Shown here: in pieces, positions 1 to 8,644 of the stretch
Numbering within the stretch: the first letter of the stretch is position 1
Layout of the letters: each line of letters starts with the position of its first letter
From: CAZMRQ01 sp964568795
Lineage (GTDB): Bacteria > Pseudomonadota > Gammaproteobacteria > Comchoanobacterales > Comchoanobacteraceae
Reading direction: 5' to 3'
DNA: 38,291 nucleotides
Assembly: GCA_964568795.1 (NCBI GenBank)
Contig: CAZMRQ010000009.1
Span: 1-38,291 of the forward strand
The notes under the pieces: model-generated
The model's input: the letters and a program-made list of their open reading frames with translations, nothing else
The model's database searches: none
Told to the model about the DNA's origin: nothing
Made by a program: the position numbers and the translations under genes

Positions 1-2
1 CT

Positions 3-251
3 CTGGCTCACGATCGAAATCCTCAAATTACACCTCGTACTGAGCAACCTGAGACTGATAGAAAAAGTAATATCCAAAAAATAGATTTGGCGCAGGCTGA
101 TTTAATAATGAAGGGTCCTGAGAAGACTGTTCGAACATTGACAGAAAAATTGACACAAAGATTGAAAGAAGCAAATAAATCAAAGGAAAAAGACACTCCT
201 ACAATGGGTGAAACCCCTGCAAAGAAAGGTCCTAAACTTCCAGGAAGGTAA
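3..251 (+). CDS. C-terminal end of an unrecognised charged protein (cut by left edge)
   Basis: An open frame enters from the left edge and ends at TAA 249-251, giving the last 82 residues of a protein whose start lies outside the window. The visible part is hydrophilic, rich in Lys, Glu, Thr and Pro, with a short helix-forming stretch (TVRTLTEKLTQRLKEANK) and a basic tail ending KKGPKLPGR. No family is recognised. The next gene starts one base after this stop, and its ribosome binding site lies inside the end of this frame, so the two are almost certainly co-transcribed. The frame is short and partial, so confidence rests on the overlap geometry and the amino-acid-like composition. Confidence 0.55.
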   Translation: MAHDRNPQITPRTEQPETDRKSNIQKIDLAQADLIMKGPEKTVRTLTEKLTQRLKEANKSKEKDTPTMGETPAKKGPKLPGR

Positions 252-252
252 A

Positions 253-1101
253 ATGCCAAACAATCGACCCAGTGTCACAGATATGCTTAAGAGTCATCTT
301 GATCCTCTTTCTGAGAGGAAAAAGCGAGCCAGAAAGACAGAAGAACTAGAACCCCCTTTGGTGGCTGAAGTTGATAAAGTGATAGGAAAGCTGAATAGTT
401 TGAATAGGCAAGAGCGAGTATCGCCTGAAACTTTTAAATCAACAAATAACTTATTATCACAAATCAAAGGTATATTTGCTGCTTTAGCTGATGTTGAGTC
501 TGCGGGAAGTGTTATTGAGAAGCACACAACGCAAGAAGACTTTATTGAATTAAAAAAATTGTTGGATTATACCATAATGGAACTAAGGAATTTAGTAATG
601 CAGAAAGTATCGGGTGTTGGTGAAAAGTCAAATTTAGAATCGATATTGAACGAAATTGACTCAGAGATAGATAAGATAAGTGAAAGCGCAAAGCTTCATG
701 AGGGCATTGCTATGGCTGCCACACTTGCGCTTAATGTTGCCTTAGTTGTTTTGACATGTGTTGTTATGGTTCTTGTGGTAGCTTGTAGGGGGTATGACCC
801 TGAGTTACAGAATAATATTAGTAAGAAATATTTAGATTATTTAAGTCAGGGCCTTGACACAAAAGCCAGTGGTGATAACAATGAAAGTGTTAAAAAAATT
901 AAAGAGCTAAATAACGATGTCAATACTCTTCATAAAGATCTGCTAGAAAACACTCAAAAAATAATGCTTGAACGGGATAAAAAGCCAGTTGATACATCTC
1001 CCACTGGTCTAATATCATGTCTGTTAGGATTTGTGCCTGACATTTTATTAGCAATAAACTCCGTATATAATGCGCCCACCTCCCCTCAAAATAAACAGTA
1101 A
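253..1101 (+). CDS. Unrecognised membrane-anchored helical protein, 282 aa
   Basis: Function unknown. I chose ATG 253 because AGGAAGG at 242-248 sits just upstream; an earlier in-frame ATG at 208 overlaps the preceding gene and lacks such a site. The protein has a charged N-terminus (SERKKRARK near residue 20), a long polar helical region, one strong hydrophobic segment at about residues 151-178, a second polar, coiled-coil-like region, and a weaker hydrophobic stretch near residues 252-272. There is no signal peptide. It follows the upstream gene by one base and is probably in the same operon. A single internal hydrophobic helix between coiled-coil regions is common among secreted effectors of intracellular bacteria, but nothing here proves that role. 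Confidence 0.65.
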   Translation: MPNNRPSVTDMLKSHLDPLSERKKRARKTEELEPPLVAEVDKVIGKLNSLNRQERVSPETFKSTNNLLSQIKGIFAALADVESAGSVIEKHTTQEDFIELKKLLDYTIMELRNLVMQKVSGVGEKSNLESILNEIDSEIDKISESAKLHEGIAMAATLALNVALVVLTCVVMVLVVACRGYDPELQNNISKKYLDYLSQGLDTKASGDNNESVKKIKELNNDVNTLHKDLLENTQKIMLERDKKPVDTSPTGLISCLLGFVPDILLAINSVYNAPTSPQNKQ

Positions 1102-1916
1102 ATCAGAGATGGTCATAGATTATTTCTGTATCACCGTATGATTAGCAAGGCATGAGTTTCTTTGTCCTCTTTGAAGGCTGATAATGTTCTTGTATAATAG
1201 ATATTGAACCATATCAAAAACAGATTTTTGCCCACAATAGGGCCTTCTTTCTTATTATAGGAATCTTATTGATAGACAACAATGTGAGTCAAGTGAGATG
1301 AAATTTAAGGTTGTTGTGAATAAGGGCATAGATCTGCAAGTTAGCAGTATCGATCGATTTATGGGGCAAGGTGTTTAGATGAGACTGGGTAAAAAGTGCG
1401 GCAATATCTTTTAATGCAAAAAAAAGAGAATTGCCAAGAACATATAAAACACCCGTCCGCTTATTTTTTACAAGAGCTTATACCGCATAATGTCTCAGCT
1501 AGTTATCTTATGTATTGATGGTATATACGTGCAACGATACATTTATACAAAAAAGAGCAAGGGCTATTCGTTTCTTGTTTAAAGTACTGTATCTGCCTTA
1601 AATAGAGATTCGATACGGCGTTGCAATGAATAGGCAGATCATTCAGCATGACATAAGTATCCGAAAGCTTTATAGGCGTCGCATAACTTAGACAGTGATT
1701 GTTGACTCATTGCTGTTATGACAGATCTACTAAAGTTGTGTTCGTTTATTTGGCATCAATTATTTAATTTTCCCTTTCAAATACAGGGCATTTCTTCAAT
1801 AAAATACCTTATATTCATATAGATATGATGATATTTGCTCTTAGGGCATTTATGTGTTAGATTGATGTATTGGTTGCGCTGCCAGATAATAATAACTTAG
1901 GCGCATAGTACTGTAT
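1102..1916. other. 815-bp intergenic stretch with no gene seen
   Basis: All frames are broken by frequent stops, and I found no RNA gene or recognisable gene remnant. It holds one promoter-like pair at 1171-1198. A small GCCC/GGGC stem at 1230-1243 is followed by a pyrimidine-rich stretch but is too short to call a terminator. The length is unusual beside the compact core genes to the right and could mark a lost gene. Confidence 0.5.
1171..1198 (+). promoter_or_regulatory. Sigma70-like promoter inside a gene-free stretch
   Basis: TTGAAG (1171-1176) and a perfect TATAAT (1193-1198) are separated by 16 bases. Transcription would start near 1205 and run into about 700 bases without a gene before the MFS carrier. 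It may drive a long leader or a small RNA, or be a chance match in AT-rich DNA. Confidence 0.3.
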
Positions 1917-1931
1917 ATGAAAGGAGCTAAT

Positions 1932-3215
1932 GTGAGATATAATACGAATGTGTATCATACTGAAAAAGTCGCTAAGATTGGTTGGATTATAGTTTTTGCT
2001 GCCTCAATTTTTTATTGCTTTGATGTGTTATTACGAGTTTCACCGAGTGTTATGGTGAATGATTTGCGTTTACACTATAATGCTTCCACTTTTGCAATTG
2101 GTAATTTAAGTGCTACATATTACTATGTATATGCCCCTATGCAGATTCCAGTTGGCTTGATGATGGATTACTTTGGTCCTAGACGTTTGCTTTGCTTTGC
2201 TGGGCTATGCTGCGCTTTAGGGATCTATTTATTTATGGCAACACCCTATATCTCATTGGCATATTTTGGACGATTCCTTGTAGGTTTTGGCTCATCATTT
2301 GCTTTTGTGGGTGTTATGAAACTCGCGTCTTTATGGTTGCCATCAAATCGTTTTGGATTTGTCGCAGGTATTACGATGGCCTTGGGGATGTGTGGTGCCG
2401 TCATGGGTGATTTGCTGTTGATGAAGCTTGTTGCTGCAGAAGGGTGGCGAGCGGCTTGTTTTCACGCGGCAATCATAGGGATTTTTATAACATTAATGAT
2501 GATCTTGCTTGTTCGTGACAGTGATATAACTCATGAGATTACAGATAATGAGCCTCATAGTGCAGCTGAGTTGTATCAAGAATTCAGACTTTTAATAACC
2601 TCAAAGAAACTATGGGGTATAGGCTTAGTTGGAATGTTGACATTTACGCCTCTTCTTTTATTTGCTGAATTATTCGGTATTAATTTTTTACAAGTCAAAT
2701 ATCAGCTCAATCACATCGATTCAGCACATATCAATCTCTTTATTTTTGTTGGGTGGATGATAGGTGGGCCTGTAACGAGCTATTTTGCTGACAAGTATAA
2801 CCAGCACGCTAAATTCATTACTTATGGGACTGTGATGGCTTTACTATTATTTATTTTGATTATCTATTTCAAATTTCCTCAGAACTGGCTTCCCATACTT
2901 TTCATGTTATTGGGCATTGCTAATTGCACACATGTTTTGGTTTTTGCTATGGCCAAAGACTCTGCTCCGAAAAAACTAAGGGGGACTGCAATTGCATTTG
3001 TTAATTGTATTGTGAGTTTATCAGGGAGTATGCAACTATGCATGGGCTGGTTGCTCGATAAAGCATGGGCGATTAGACACGGGGACCAAAACCAACAATT
3101 ATATAGCAACATTCCATTCTCACCGATTGATTACGAATATGCTTATGCAATAGTCCCATTAACACTTATTGTTGCTGTAATAATCTGTTTTATGATTCGT
3201 GAGAAAAATGCATAA
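1932..3215 (+). CDS. Major facilitator superfamily (MFS) transporter
   Basis: An inner-membrane secondary carrier; the substrate cannot be told from sequence. The protein is about 427 aa with some twelve hydrophobic helices. The conserved MFS loop between helices 2 and 3 is visible (GLMMDYFGPRRLL), as are a charged central loop (SDITHEITDNEPHS) and a polar C-terminus. I placed the start at GTG 1932 because AAGGAG at 1921-1926 is five bases upstream. ATG 1917 is in frame but would place this strong ribosome binding site inside the gene, and it has none of its own. The 3' end overlaps the start of the transglycosylase gene by 8 bases, so the two are likely co-translated. Confidence 0.88.
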   Translation: MRYNTNVYHTEKVAKIGWIIVFAASIFYCFDVLLRVSPSVMVNDLRLHYNASTFAIGNLSATYYYVYAPMQIPVGLMMDYFGPRRLLCFAGLCCALGIYLFMATPYISLAYFGRFLVGFGSSFAFVGVMKLASLWLPSNRFGFVAGITMALGMCGAVMGDLLLMKLVAAEGWRAACFHAAIIGIFITLMMILLVRDSDITHEITDNEPHSAAELYQEFRLLITSKKLWGIGLVGMLTFTPLLLFAELFGINFLQVKYQLNHIDSAHINLFIFVGWMIGGPVTSYFADKYNQHAKFITYGTVMALLLFILIIYFKFPQNWLPILFMLLGIANCTHVLVFAMAKDSAPKKLRGTAIAFVNCIVSLSGSMQLCMGWLLDKAWAIRHGDQNQQLYSNIPFSPIDYEYAYAIVPLTLIVAVIICFMIREKNA

Positions 3216-3792
3216 GTTGAAGATGGGAGCTATTTGTTGCTTGATTCACCCAGCTGTCAGTAGCTACCAAATATGCGCATTGTATCAACAAGACTTTGAT
3301 CGATACAGATACACGCATGAGTCAGAAAAGAAATGGCACATCGATAAATCTATCCAAATGTCATTGATGCATCAAGAGTCCGGATTTCGTCCATTAGCCC
3401 GTCCAACACGGTCTTATTTATTTGGCATTATACCATGGTCTGTACAATCAAGCGCTTTGGGTTATAGCCAAGCGCTTGTAGGTACCTGGTCAGACTATGA
3501 AAAAGCAAGTCCATCATTCATTAGAAGCAGAGTCCTGTTTAAGGATGCTGCTGACTTTGTTGGTTGGTATCTCAATCGTTGTGTTGAAAAAGCTGGCATA
3601 CCTCGTCACGATATAAGCAGGTTATACTTATGTTATCATGAAGGAATAGGTGGTTATACGCGAGGGACATATAAGAAGAAAACTTGGTTAGTTGAGCGTG
3701 CTAAAAAGCTTGTAAGTACAAACAAATTAGCGCAAAAACAATTGGCCGAATGTGAGTCAGACTTACGTTGGTCTCATCTTTATTTTTTGTGA
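3208..3792 (+). CDS. Soluble lytic transglycosylase-like (SLT) protein, 194 aa
   Basis: A lysozyme-fold peptidoglycan hydrolase of the small gammaproteobacterial SLT group. The catalytic-glutamate motif HQESGF is present (Glu57 counted from ATG 3208). It is followed by the group's usual landmarks: GIIPW, SSALGYSQAL with GTW, DAADFVGWY, and YHEGIGGYTRGTY in place of the classical AYNAG. The many relatives I recall start with a lipoprotein signal; here the first 20 residues (MGAICCLIHPAVSS) are only weakly signal-like and the lipobox is unclear, so export is uncertain. The start overlaps the MFS gene. GTG 3199 is an alternative start three codons earlier. Its end overlaps the convergent SPFH gene by 13 bases. 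Confidence 0.8.
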   Translation: MHKLKMGAICCLIHPAVSSYQICALYQQDFDRYRYTHESEKKWHIDKSIQMSLMHQESGFRPLARPTRSYLFGIIPWSVQSSALGYSQALVGTWSDYEKASPSFIRSRVLFKDAADFVGWYLNRCVEKAGIPRHDISRLYLCYHEGIGGYTRGTYKKKTWLVERAKKLVSTNKLAQKQLAECESDLRWSHLYFL

Positions 3793-4529
3793 TCGTGAGT
3801 TTTGGCTTTTATATAGTCCATGAACATGTCAGGGAGTGGAAGTACGATGGTGTTTCCTGGATTTTGTGATATTTGTGTTAAAGCCTGCATATAGCGGAGG
3901 ATCAATGAAGTCTCGTTCTTAGCAAGTATGTTCGCTGCCTCAACAAGTTTTTCCGACGCTTGTTCTTCACCCAGAGCTATAATGATTTTTGCTCTTCTTT
4001 CTCGTTCTGCTTTTGCTTGTTCTGCCAGTGCATTAATCATGGATTTATCGAGTTCGATATCTTTTATTTCAACAGACGAAACCTTAATGCCCCAGGCATC
4101 TGTTTGTTCATCAAGAATTGATCTGATTTGTTGATTCAGCTTGTCTCTGCTCGAAAGGATTTGATCCAGTTCATGTGCGCCAAGTGCTGATCTTAATGTT
4201 GTTTGAGCAAGCTGAGATGTGGCTTCATGAAAGTTAGCCACTTTGATGATTGCAAGCTTAGGGTCTGAAACATGGTAGTAAACTACTGCGTTGACACGAA
4301 TACTAATGTTGTCACTGGTGATGAGGTCTTGCGATGGCACATCAAGAACAAGTGTTCTTAGGGAAATTCTTTCCATTAACTGCACATAAGGTATAACAAT
4401 AACGACCCCTGGACCTTTCACTTTCCAAAATCTTCCGAGCAGGAAGATGACGCCGCGCTCATACTCCTTGAGAATCTTGACTGATGATAAAAGAATGACT
4501 AGTGCAATGACGCCTATTATTAGAATCAT
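3780..4529 (-). CDS. SPFH/stomatin-family membrane protein (slipin)
   Basis: A membrane-organising protein of the stomatin/prohibitin superfamily, 249 aa, expected to sit in the inner membrane and form large oligomers. One N-terminal hydrophobic helix (about residues 1-17) is followed by the SPFH core (YERGVIFLLGRF, VLDVPSQDLITSDN, WGIKVSSVEIKDIEL). The slipin signature comes next: ERRAKIIIALGE, then a KLVEAANIL helix and LRYMQAL. Family length is normal. Its ATG overlaps the stop of the upstream antiporter gene (ATGA, four bases), and AAGGAG lies upstream, so it is translationally coupled to the antiporter. Slipins often partner NfeD proteases; here the partner gene is an ion antiporter instead. 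Confidence 0.93.
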   Translation of the reverse strand: MILIIGVIALVILLSSVKILKEYERGVIFLLGRFWKVKGPGVVIVIPYVQLMERISLRTLVLDVPSQDLITSDNISIRVNAVVYYHVSDPKLAIIKVANFHEATSQLAQTTLRSALGAHELDQILSSRDKLNQQIRSILDEQTDAWGIKVSSVEIKDIELDKSMINALAEQAKAERERRAKIIIALGEEQASEKLVEAANILAKNETSLILRYMQALTQISQNPGNTIVLPLPDMFMDYIKAKTHDHKK

Positions 4530-5785
4530 ACTGAACTCTCCTTAGGTAAAAAATATTTAATGGTTATTGATTGAACAATGGTTGAAAAACATACAATGGT
4601 GTAGGTCATTATTAGAATCATATCGCGTGCGGGACTTTCTGGTATGCTCAGTGCGAGAGCAAGAGCTAGTCCTCCCCTGAGACCACCCCAAGCTACCACA
4701 TTCATATGATTGTGTGAGATGTCTCGCCAGAAACTCATGATTTGAAGTGGGACAAAAACACTGACATAACGGGCTAATAGAACGATGAATAGAGAGACTA
4801 TCATAAAAACATACCAGTATTCAGAATAGTTGATAGTAATAAGTTCGAGACCAATGAGTGTATAGATGAGCATATTAAATATATCATCAATCAATTCCCA
4901 GAATATTAAAAATGGTTTTGAGTCGAAATCCTGTGATGTTGACTCTAGCCACTCAGAAAAAACTATCCCAGATATCACCATAGCAATAGGGCCAGATATC
5001 CCTATTAAGTTGGCAACCGTATAGCCACCGGTAGTGACAAATAATGTGGTAAGTGAAAGTATGATTGATAGTGAGTGAGATTTTCTTCCTTCCCATTCAA
5101 GAATACTTATGATTCCTTTTGATAAAAGGTAACCGTAAATAAGACCACCAAAAGCTTGAGTGATGAAAGCTCCGACGAACTTGCTGAAGGTTGGTTCAGT
5201 ACCAGTATTGAGAGTGCCGACTATAATTGTAAATACAACGATGCCAATACCATCATTGAAAAGTGATTCTCCAGCAATTTTTGAGGTCAGAGATGAGGGG
5301 GCGTGTAATCTCTTAAGCATACCTAGAACTGCGACAGGGTCTGTGGGAGAGATGATTGCACCAAACAAATAGCAAGCTATATGGTTGATATATGTGATTT
5401 CAAAATGCTGGACAAAAAGATAGGTGAGTTCTGCGACAATGACAACGGATAGTAAAGTAGCCGATATCGCTAAAACAGATATCTCGGGTATAGTTTTTTT
5501 TATTTGTTTAACAGGCAAGTTAACTGAGCCAGCAAATAATATAAAAGAGAGAAGACCATCAACAAGAAGTGAGTGAAAATTGAGGTTAGACATAACAGCA
5601 AGAATTCTGTTAACAACATGAGTGTCTGGGTATATGGAATTACACAAAATGAATACGCAGCAGAGAGATGCGGATGAAATCAAAATAGATACAGTCATAG
5701 GAAGTTTGTTAAATCTGCTAACAGCAAATAAGCCCATCACTAAGGAAAATGAACTAAGACTAAGAAAAATTTGTATAGGGTTCAC
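4526..5785 (-). CDS. CPA1-family cation:proton antiporter (NhaP-like)
   Basis: An inner-membrane Na+(K+)/H+ exchanger, 419 aa, with about twelve hydrophobic helices and no long soluble C-terminal domain. CPA1 landmarks are clear: SPTDPVAVLGMLKRL, then GESLFNDGIGIVVF holding the Asn-Asp pair of the ion-binding site, and WGGLRGGLALALALS near the end. The start is GTG 5785, supported by AAGGAGG about nine bases upstream. It is the first gene of a two-gene unit with the SPFH protein (4-base overlap). Cation specificity cannot be read from the sequence. Confidence 0.93.
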   Translation of the reverse strand: MNPIQIFLSLSSFSLVMGLFAVSRFNKLPMTVSILISSASLCCVFILCNSIYPDTHVVNRILAVMSNLNFHSLLVDGLLSFILFAGSVNLPVKQIKKTIPEISVLAISATLLSVVIVAELTYLFVQHFEITYINHIACYLFGAIISPTDPVAVLGMLKRLHAPSSLTSKIAGESLFNDGIGIVVFTIIVGTLNTGTEPTFSKFVGAFITQAFGGLIYGYLLSKGIISILEWEGRKSHSLSIILSLTTLFVTTGGYTVANLIGISGPIAMVISGIVFSEWLESTSQDFDSKPFLIFWELIDDIFNMLIYTLIGLELITINYSEYWYVFMIVSLFIVLLARYVSVFVPLQIMSFWRDISHNHMNVVAWGGLRGGLALALALSIPESPARDMILIMTYTIVCFSTIVQSITIKYFLPKESSV

Positions 5786-5872
5786 TTCTATCTCTCCTCC
5801 TTGATTTATGATCTATCACTACAATATAACTAAAATTTACTTTTTATTCTAGATGTAGTTGCACTTATATCA

Positions 5873-7327
5873 TTATTTCTCATGTAGGTGTAGGTCACCT
5901 TGGTCTACTTCTGTAGCGAGTGCATTCATAAGATCCTTCACTAGTGGGTCTTTATTTAGATTTTTCATTGCTTCTGAGCGCTGTTCTTTGTCATGAGTCT
6001 GTTTATGTTCATATACGGACGCACCAGGTTCGTCACTTTGTTGAAGTGTTATTTGACTCTGGGTGCACTCGAGCAACTCAGCTAGGACATCTTTGATTTT
6101 CTTTTTAATTGCATCCGTATAAAAAGAATCATGTTGGACAGAGTATGTCATTCTATAAGGCGCAGTTAATCTCTCAGGCATATTTAAATGTGAGAGTGCT
6201 TGTTTAAGTAGGCCTCTGGAAGGGTGTTGTGCTATTTTTTCAATGAGAGTTGTTTCGTTCGATTCTTTGGCTATTTCATGATTTTTTTCTGAATTTAGCG
6301 GACAACTGAATGCTGATCTAAGTAAAGTCATTTCAACAACAAGCCATGGGTATGAGACTTGGGAGAGTTGTTTGAATCCATGTGTAATTATTTCAAATTG
6401 GTTTAAGTAATAATCACATTCACCAGTTTTATTGATAGCTGCATCAAGACATTTTTGATGCCATTTCTTTGCCAGTTGCTCAAGAAGAGTTTTCGGCTGT
6501 GTTTGTTGAAGCCGTACCGACTTAAGTATATCTATAATAGTTTGTTGGTCTTGGTCACATATGGCTTTAATCAATGGATCTAGCTGTTTGGAACTTATTT
6601 GACCTAGCCAATTATTTATGTCAGATTCTTGCAAATTTGATGGGTATAGCGAACATGCTTGCTCAAGCATTGTGAGTGCATCACGCATAGACCCATATGC
6701 TGCATGAGCAATGCTGTTAAGTGCGCCTGCCTCGTAGGTATGGTTTTTCTCATCTAAGACTTTGCAGAGCATGCCTTGAATTTGTTCATTGGTTATGGCT
6801 GACAACGAATAATGTATACATCTTGAGATAATGGTGGCTGGTATTTTTTGGGGATCAGTTGTTGCCAGTAAAAAAAGAACGTGCTTGGGAGGTTCTTCGA
6901 GTGTTTTTAGTAGTGCATTAAATGAGTGATTCGATAGCATATGTACCTCATCTATGAGGTAAACTTTGAAATGACTCATTATGGGCGTGTACTGAATGTG
7001 CTCAAGCAAGGTTCTTGTGTCTTCAACTTTAGTTTTTGAAGCAGCATCTATCTCATGTAAGTCAGGGTGTGATTGAGAGTTAAAAGCCTGGCAGGATTCA
7101 CATACATTGCAGGGCTCATCAGTAGGGTATTTTTTGCAGTTAATAGTTTTGGCAATAATTCGGCCTAATGTCGTTTTTCCAACACCACGTGTTCCTGTAA
7201 GGAGGTAAGCAGGGGATATTTGACCAGATTGAAGGGATTGCGCAATTGCTTTGACAGTGAGATCCTGACCAATAACATCTTTTAGATTTTTAGGTCGCCA
7301 TTTTTGTGCAAAAACTTGATAGGTCAT
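5873..7327 (-). CDS. dnaX: DNA polymerase III subunit gamma/tau
   Basis: The clamp-loader ATPase subunit of the replicative polymerase, 484 aa. The AAA+ core is complete: Walker A GTRGVGKTT (residues 45-53), a zinc site with Cys64, Cys73, Cys76 and Cys79, Walker B ending IDEVHML (Asp126, Glu127), sensor-1 region LLATTDPQKIP and the arginine finger SRC. The C-terminal part is shorter than E. coli tau (643 aa), so the DnaB- and alpha-binding domains are reduced or diverged. The SRP RNA gene lies 22 bases upstream on the same strand, an arrangement seen in other gammaproteobacteria. Many relatives have a ybaB-recR pair downstream; here the next gene on this strand is the antiporter. Confidence 0.97.
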   Translation of the reverse strand: MTYQVFAQKWRPKNLKDVIGQDLTVKAIAQSLQSGQISPAYLLTGTRGVGKTTLGRIIAKTINCKKYPTDEPCNVCESCQAFNSQSHPDLHEIDAASKTKVEDTRTLLEHIQYTPIMSHFKVYLIDEVHMLSNHSFNALLKTLEEPPKHVLFLLATTDPQKIPATIISRCIHYSLSAITNEQIQGMLCKVLDEKNHTYEAGALNSIAHAAYGSMRDALTMLEQACSLYPSNLQESDINNWLGQISSKQLDPLIKAICDQDQQTIIDILKSVRLQQTQPKTLLEQLAKKWHQKCLDAAINKTGECDYYLNQFEIITHGFKQLSQVSYPWLVVEMTLLRSAFSCPLNSEKNHEIAKESNETTLIEKIAQHPSRGLLKQALSHLNMPERLTAPYRMTYSVQHDSFYTDAIKKKIKDVLAELLECTQSQITLQQSDEPGASVYEHKQTHDKEQRSEAMKNLNKDPLVKDLMNALATEVDQGDLHLHEK

Positions 7328-7349
7328 GATGATGTTCCATAGGATAGCG

Positions 7350-7445
<96 letters not shown>

Positions 7446-7802
7446 CAGATAGTAAATCACAATCAAGAGAATACTTCAATGTGTATTTGCATGAATTGAT
7501 GTTAAAAGCTATGTATCAGTTTATTGTTCATGAGCAGAAATATGTTCCCATATCGATAAATAAAGTGTCTCAATGGTTTTTATATCGATCCTATGAATGA
7601 ACAGAGAATCCATATAGACAAGTGTCATTTTTTTGTGGCATAAAGTTTTCAGTTTGATCTATCAACAGTGCAGTGTCTCTTAGATCGCTGATACTGCAAT
7701 TCATGATTGCGTATATGTATATGAAACTACGATATAAATTCATCTATTTGTATCGAGTGCTCTCAATTACATTACACTTTTAAGTAGTCAAATGGATAAC
7801 AC
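7446..7802. other. Intergenic region between divergent ffs and amidotransferase genes
   Basis: No gene is seen in these 357 bases. The region must carry the promoters for the SRP RNA (minus) and the amidotransferase (plus). No confident -35/-10 pair could be picked; on the minus strand TTGAAG and TACTAT occur just upstream of the RNA but with a 19-base spacer. Confidence 0.4.
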
Positions 7803-8486
7803 ATGAACGTACTTTGTATTATACACCCACATCAAAGCACCGATGCATTAACATTAAGCCAATATGGAATCTATCTACACAATATAGGTGCCTGTATTGA
7901 ATTTAGGGATGTATATAATTTACCTGGCACAATTAAGATGTATGATTTAGTCATCATTCTAGGCTCATCTTTTTCTGTAACAGATTTTGATCGTTACAAG
8001 TGGATGAGTGTTGAAGCACGATTTATTGAAAATGTTATCAGGAGTAAAACTTTGTGTATTGGTCTATGCTTTGGAGCTCAAATGATCGCAAAAGTCTTAG
8101 GTGGGCAGATCATTTCAGGAGAAGGGGCGTTTAGCGAATTCACAAAAAAAAATATTGTTACAAAAAACTCTGTTTTCAACGGGAAAGACAGCTATAATTC
8201 ATTTTCAGGACACAGAGATTATATTATTATTCCCCAATCTGTCAATAAAGTGAGTGTGGCTGATAAGGGTATTGTAGATGTGTTCTCATACGGTGATAAA
8301 AGTTGGGGATTTCAATCACATATTGAGGCAACTCCAGAATTGTTGTCATTGTGGCAAATACATTATAAATGGATTAATTATCAAAAAAACATACGTATAC
8401 TTCAACAGTCTATTTGCTCTAGAAGAGCTTTATTTAATGAAGTTATAGGAAGTCTTTTTTTATCTATTAAAGAGAGTGCGAGATGA
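7803..8486 (+). CDS. Class I glutamine amidotransferase (GMP synthase-like), 227 aa
   Basis: A stand-alone class I (triad) glutamine amidotransferase domain. The catalytic triad is visible: Cys89 in the nucleophile elbow GLCFGAQ, with His173 and Glu175 in GFQSHIEATPE. The preceding strand and loop (YDLVIILGSSFSV) correspond to the oxyanion-side GG(P/S) motif of this fold. There is no synthetase or ATP-pyrophosphatase domain, so it is not GuaA itself. Proteins like this are often called GMP synthase-like and may act as gamma-glutamyl hydrolases or on unknown amides. The ribosome binding site is weak (GGA in ATGGATAACACATG). No operon partner is close; Nnr follows after 158 bases. Confidence 0.85.
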   Translation: MNVLCIIHPHQSTDALTLSQYGIYLHNIGACIEFRDVYNLPGTIKMYDLVIILGSSFSVTDFDRYKWMSVEARFIENVIRSKTLCIGLCFGAQMIAKVLGGQIISGEGAFSEFTKKNIVTKNSVFNGKDSYNSFSGHRDYIIIPQSVNKVSVADKGIVDVFSYGDKSWGFQSHIEATPELLSLWQIHYKWINYQKNIRILQQSICSRRALFNEVIGSLFLSIKESAR

Positions 8487-8644
8487 TAAAGTCTACTATT
8501 TCTTTCAATTGTCAGTTACTTTATATATATCAGATATTTTTTTATCAGATAATAACCGGGAGATGATTTTTTGATTATAGTAGATATAGGTAACTTTTTA
8601 TTAATAGGTGACGGACTATTATAAAACTTTGAGGTGCATCATTT

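Noticed and set aside
1917..1931. ATG 1917 as start of the MFS gene
   Set aside because: AAGGAG at 1921-1926 is ideally spaced for GTG 1932 and would otherwise lie inside the coding region. The five-codon difference does not affect the assignment.
6095..6112. Possible programmed -1 frameshift site in dnaX (minus strand A-rich run near codon 410)
   Set aside because: The run is only five A followed by G, not the A-AAA-AAG heptamer, and no stem-loop was seen downstream, so a gamma form made by frameshifting is not supported.
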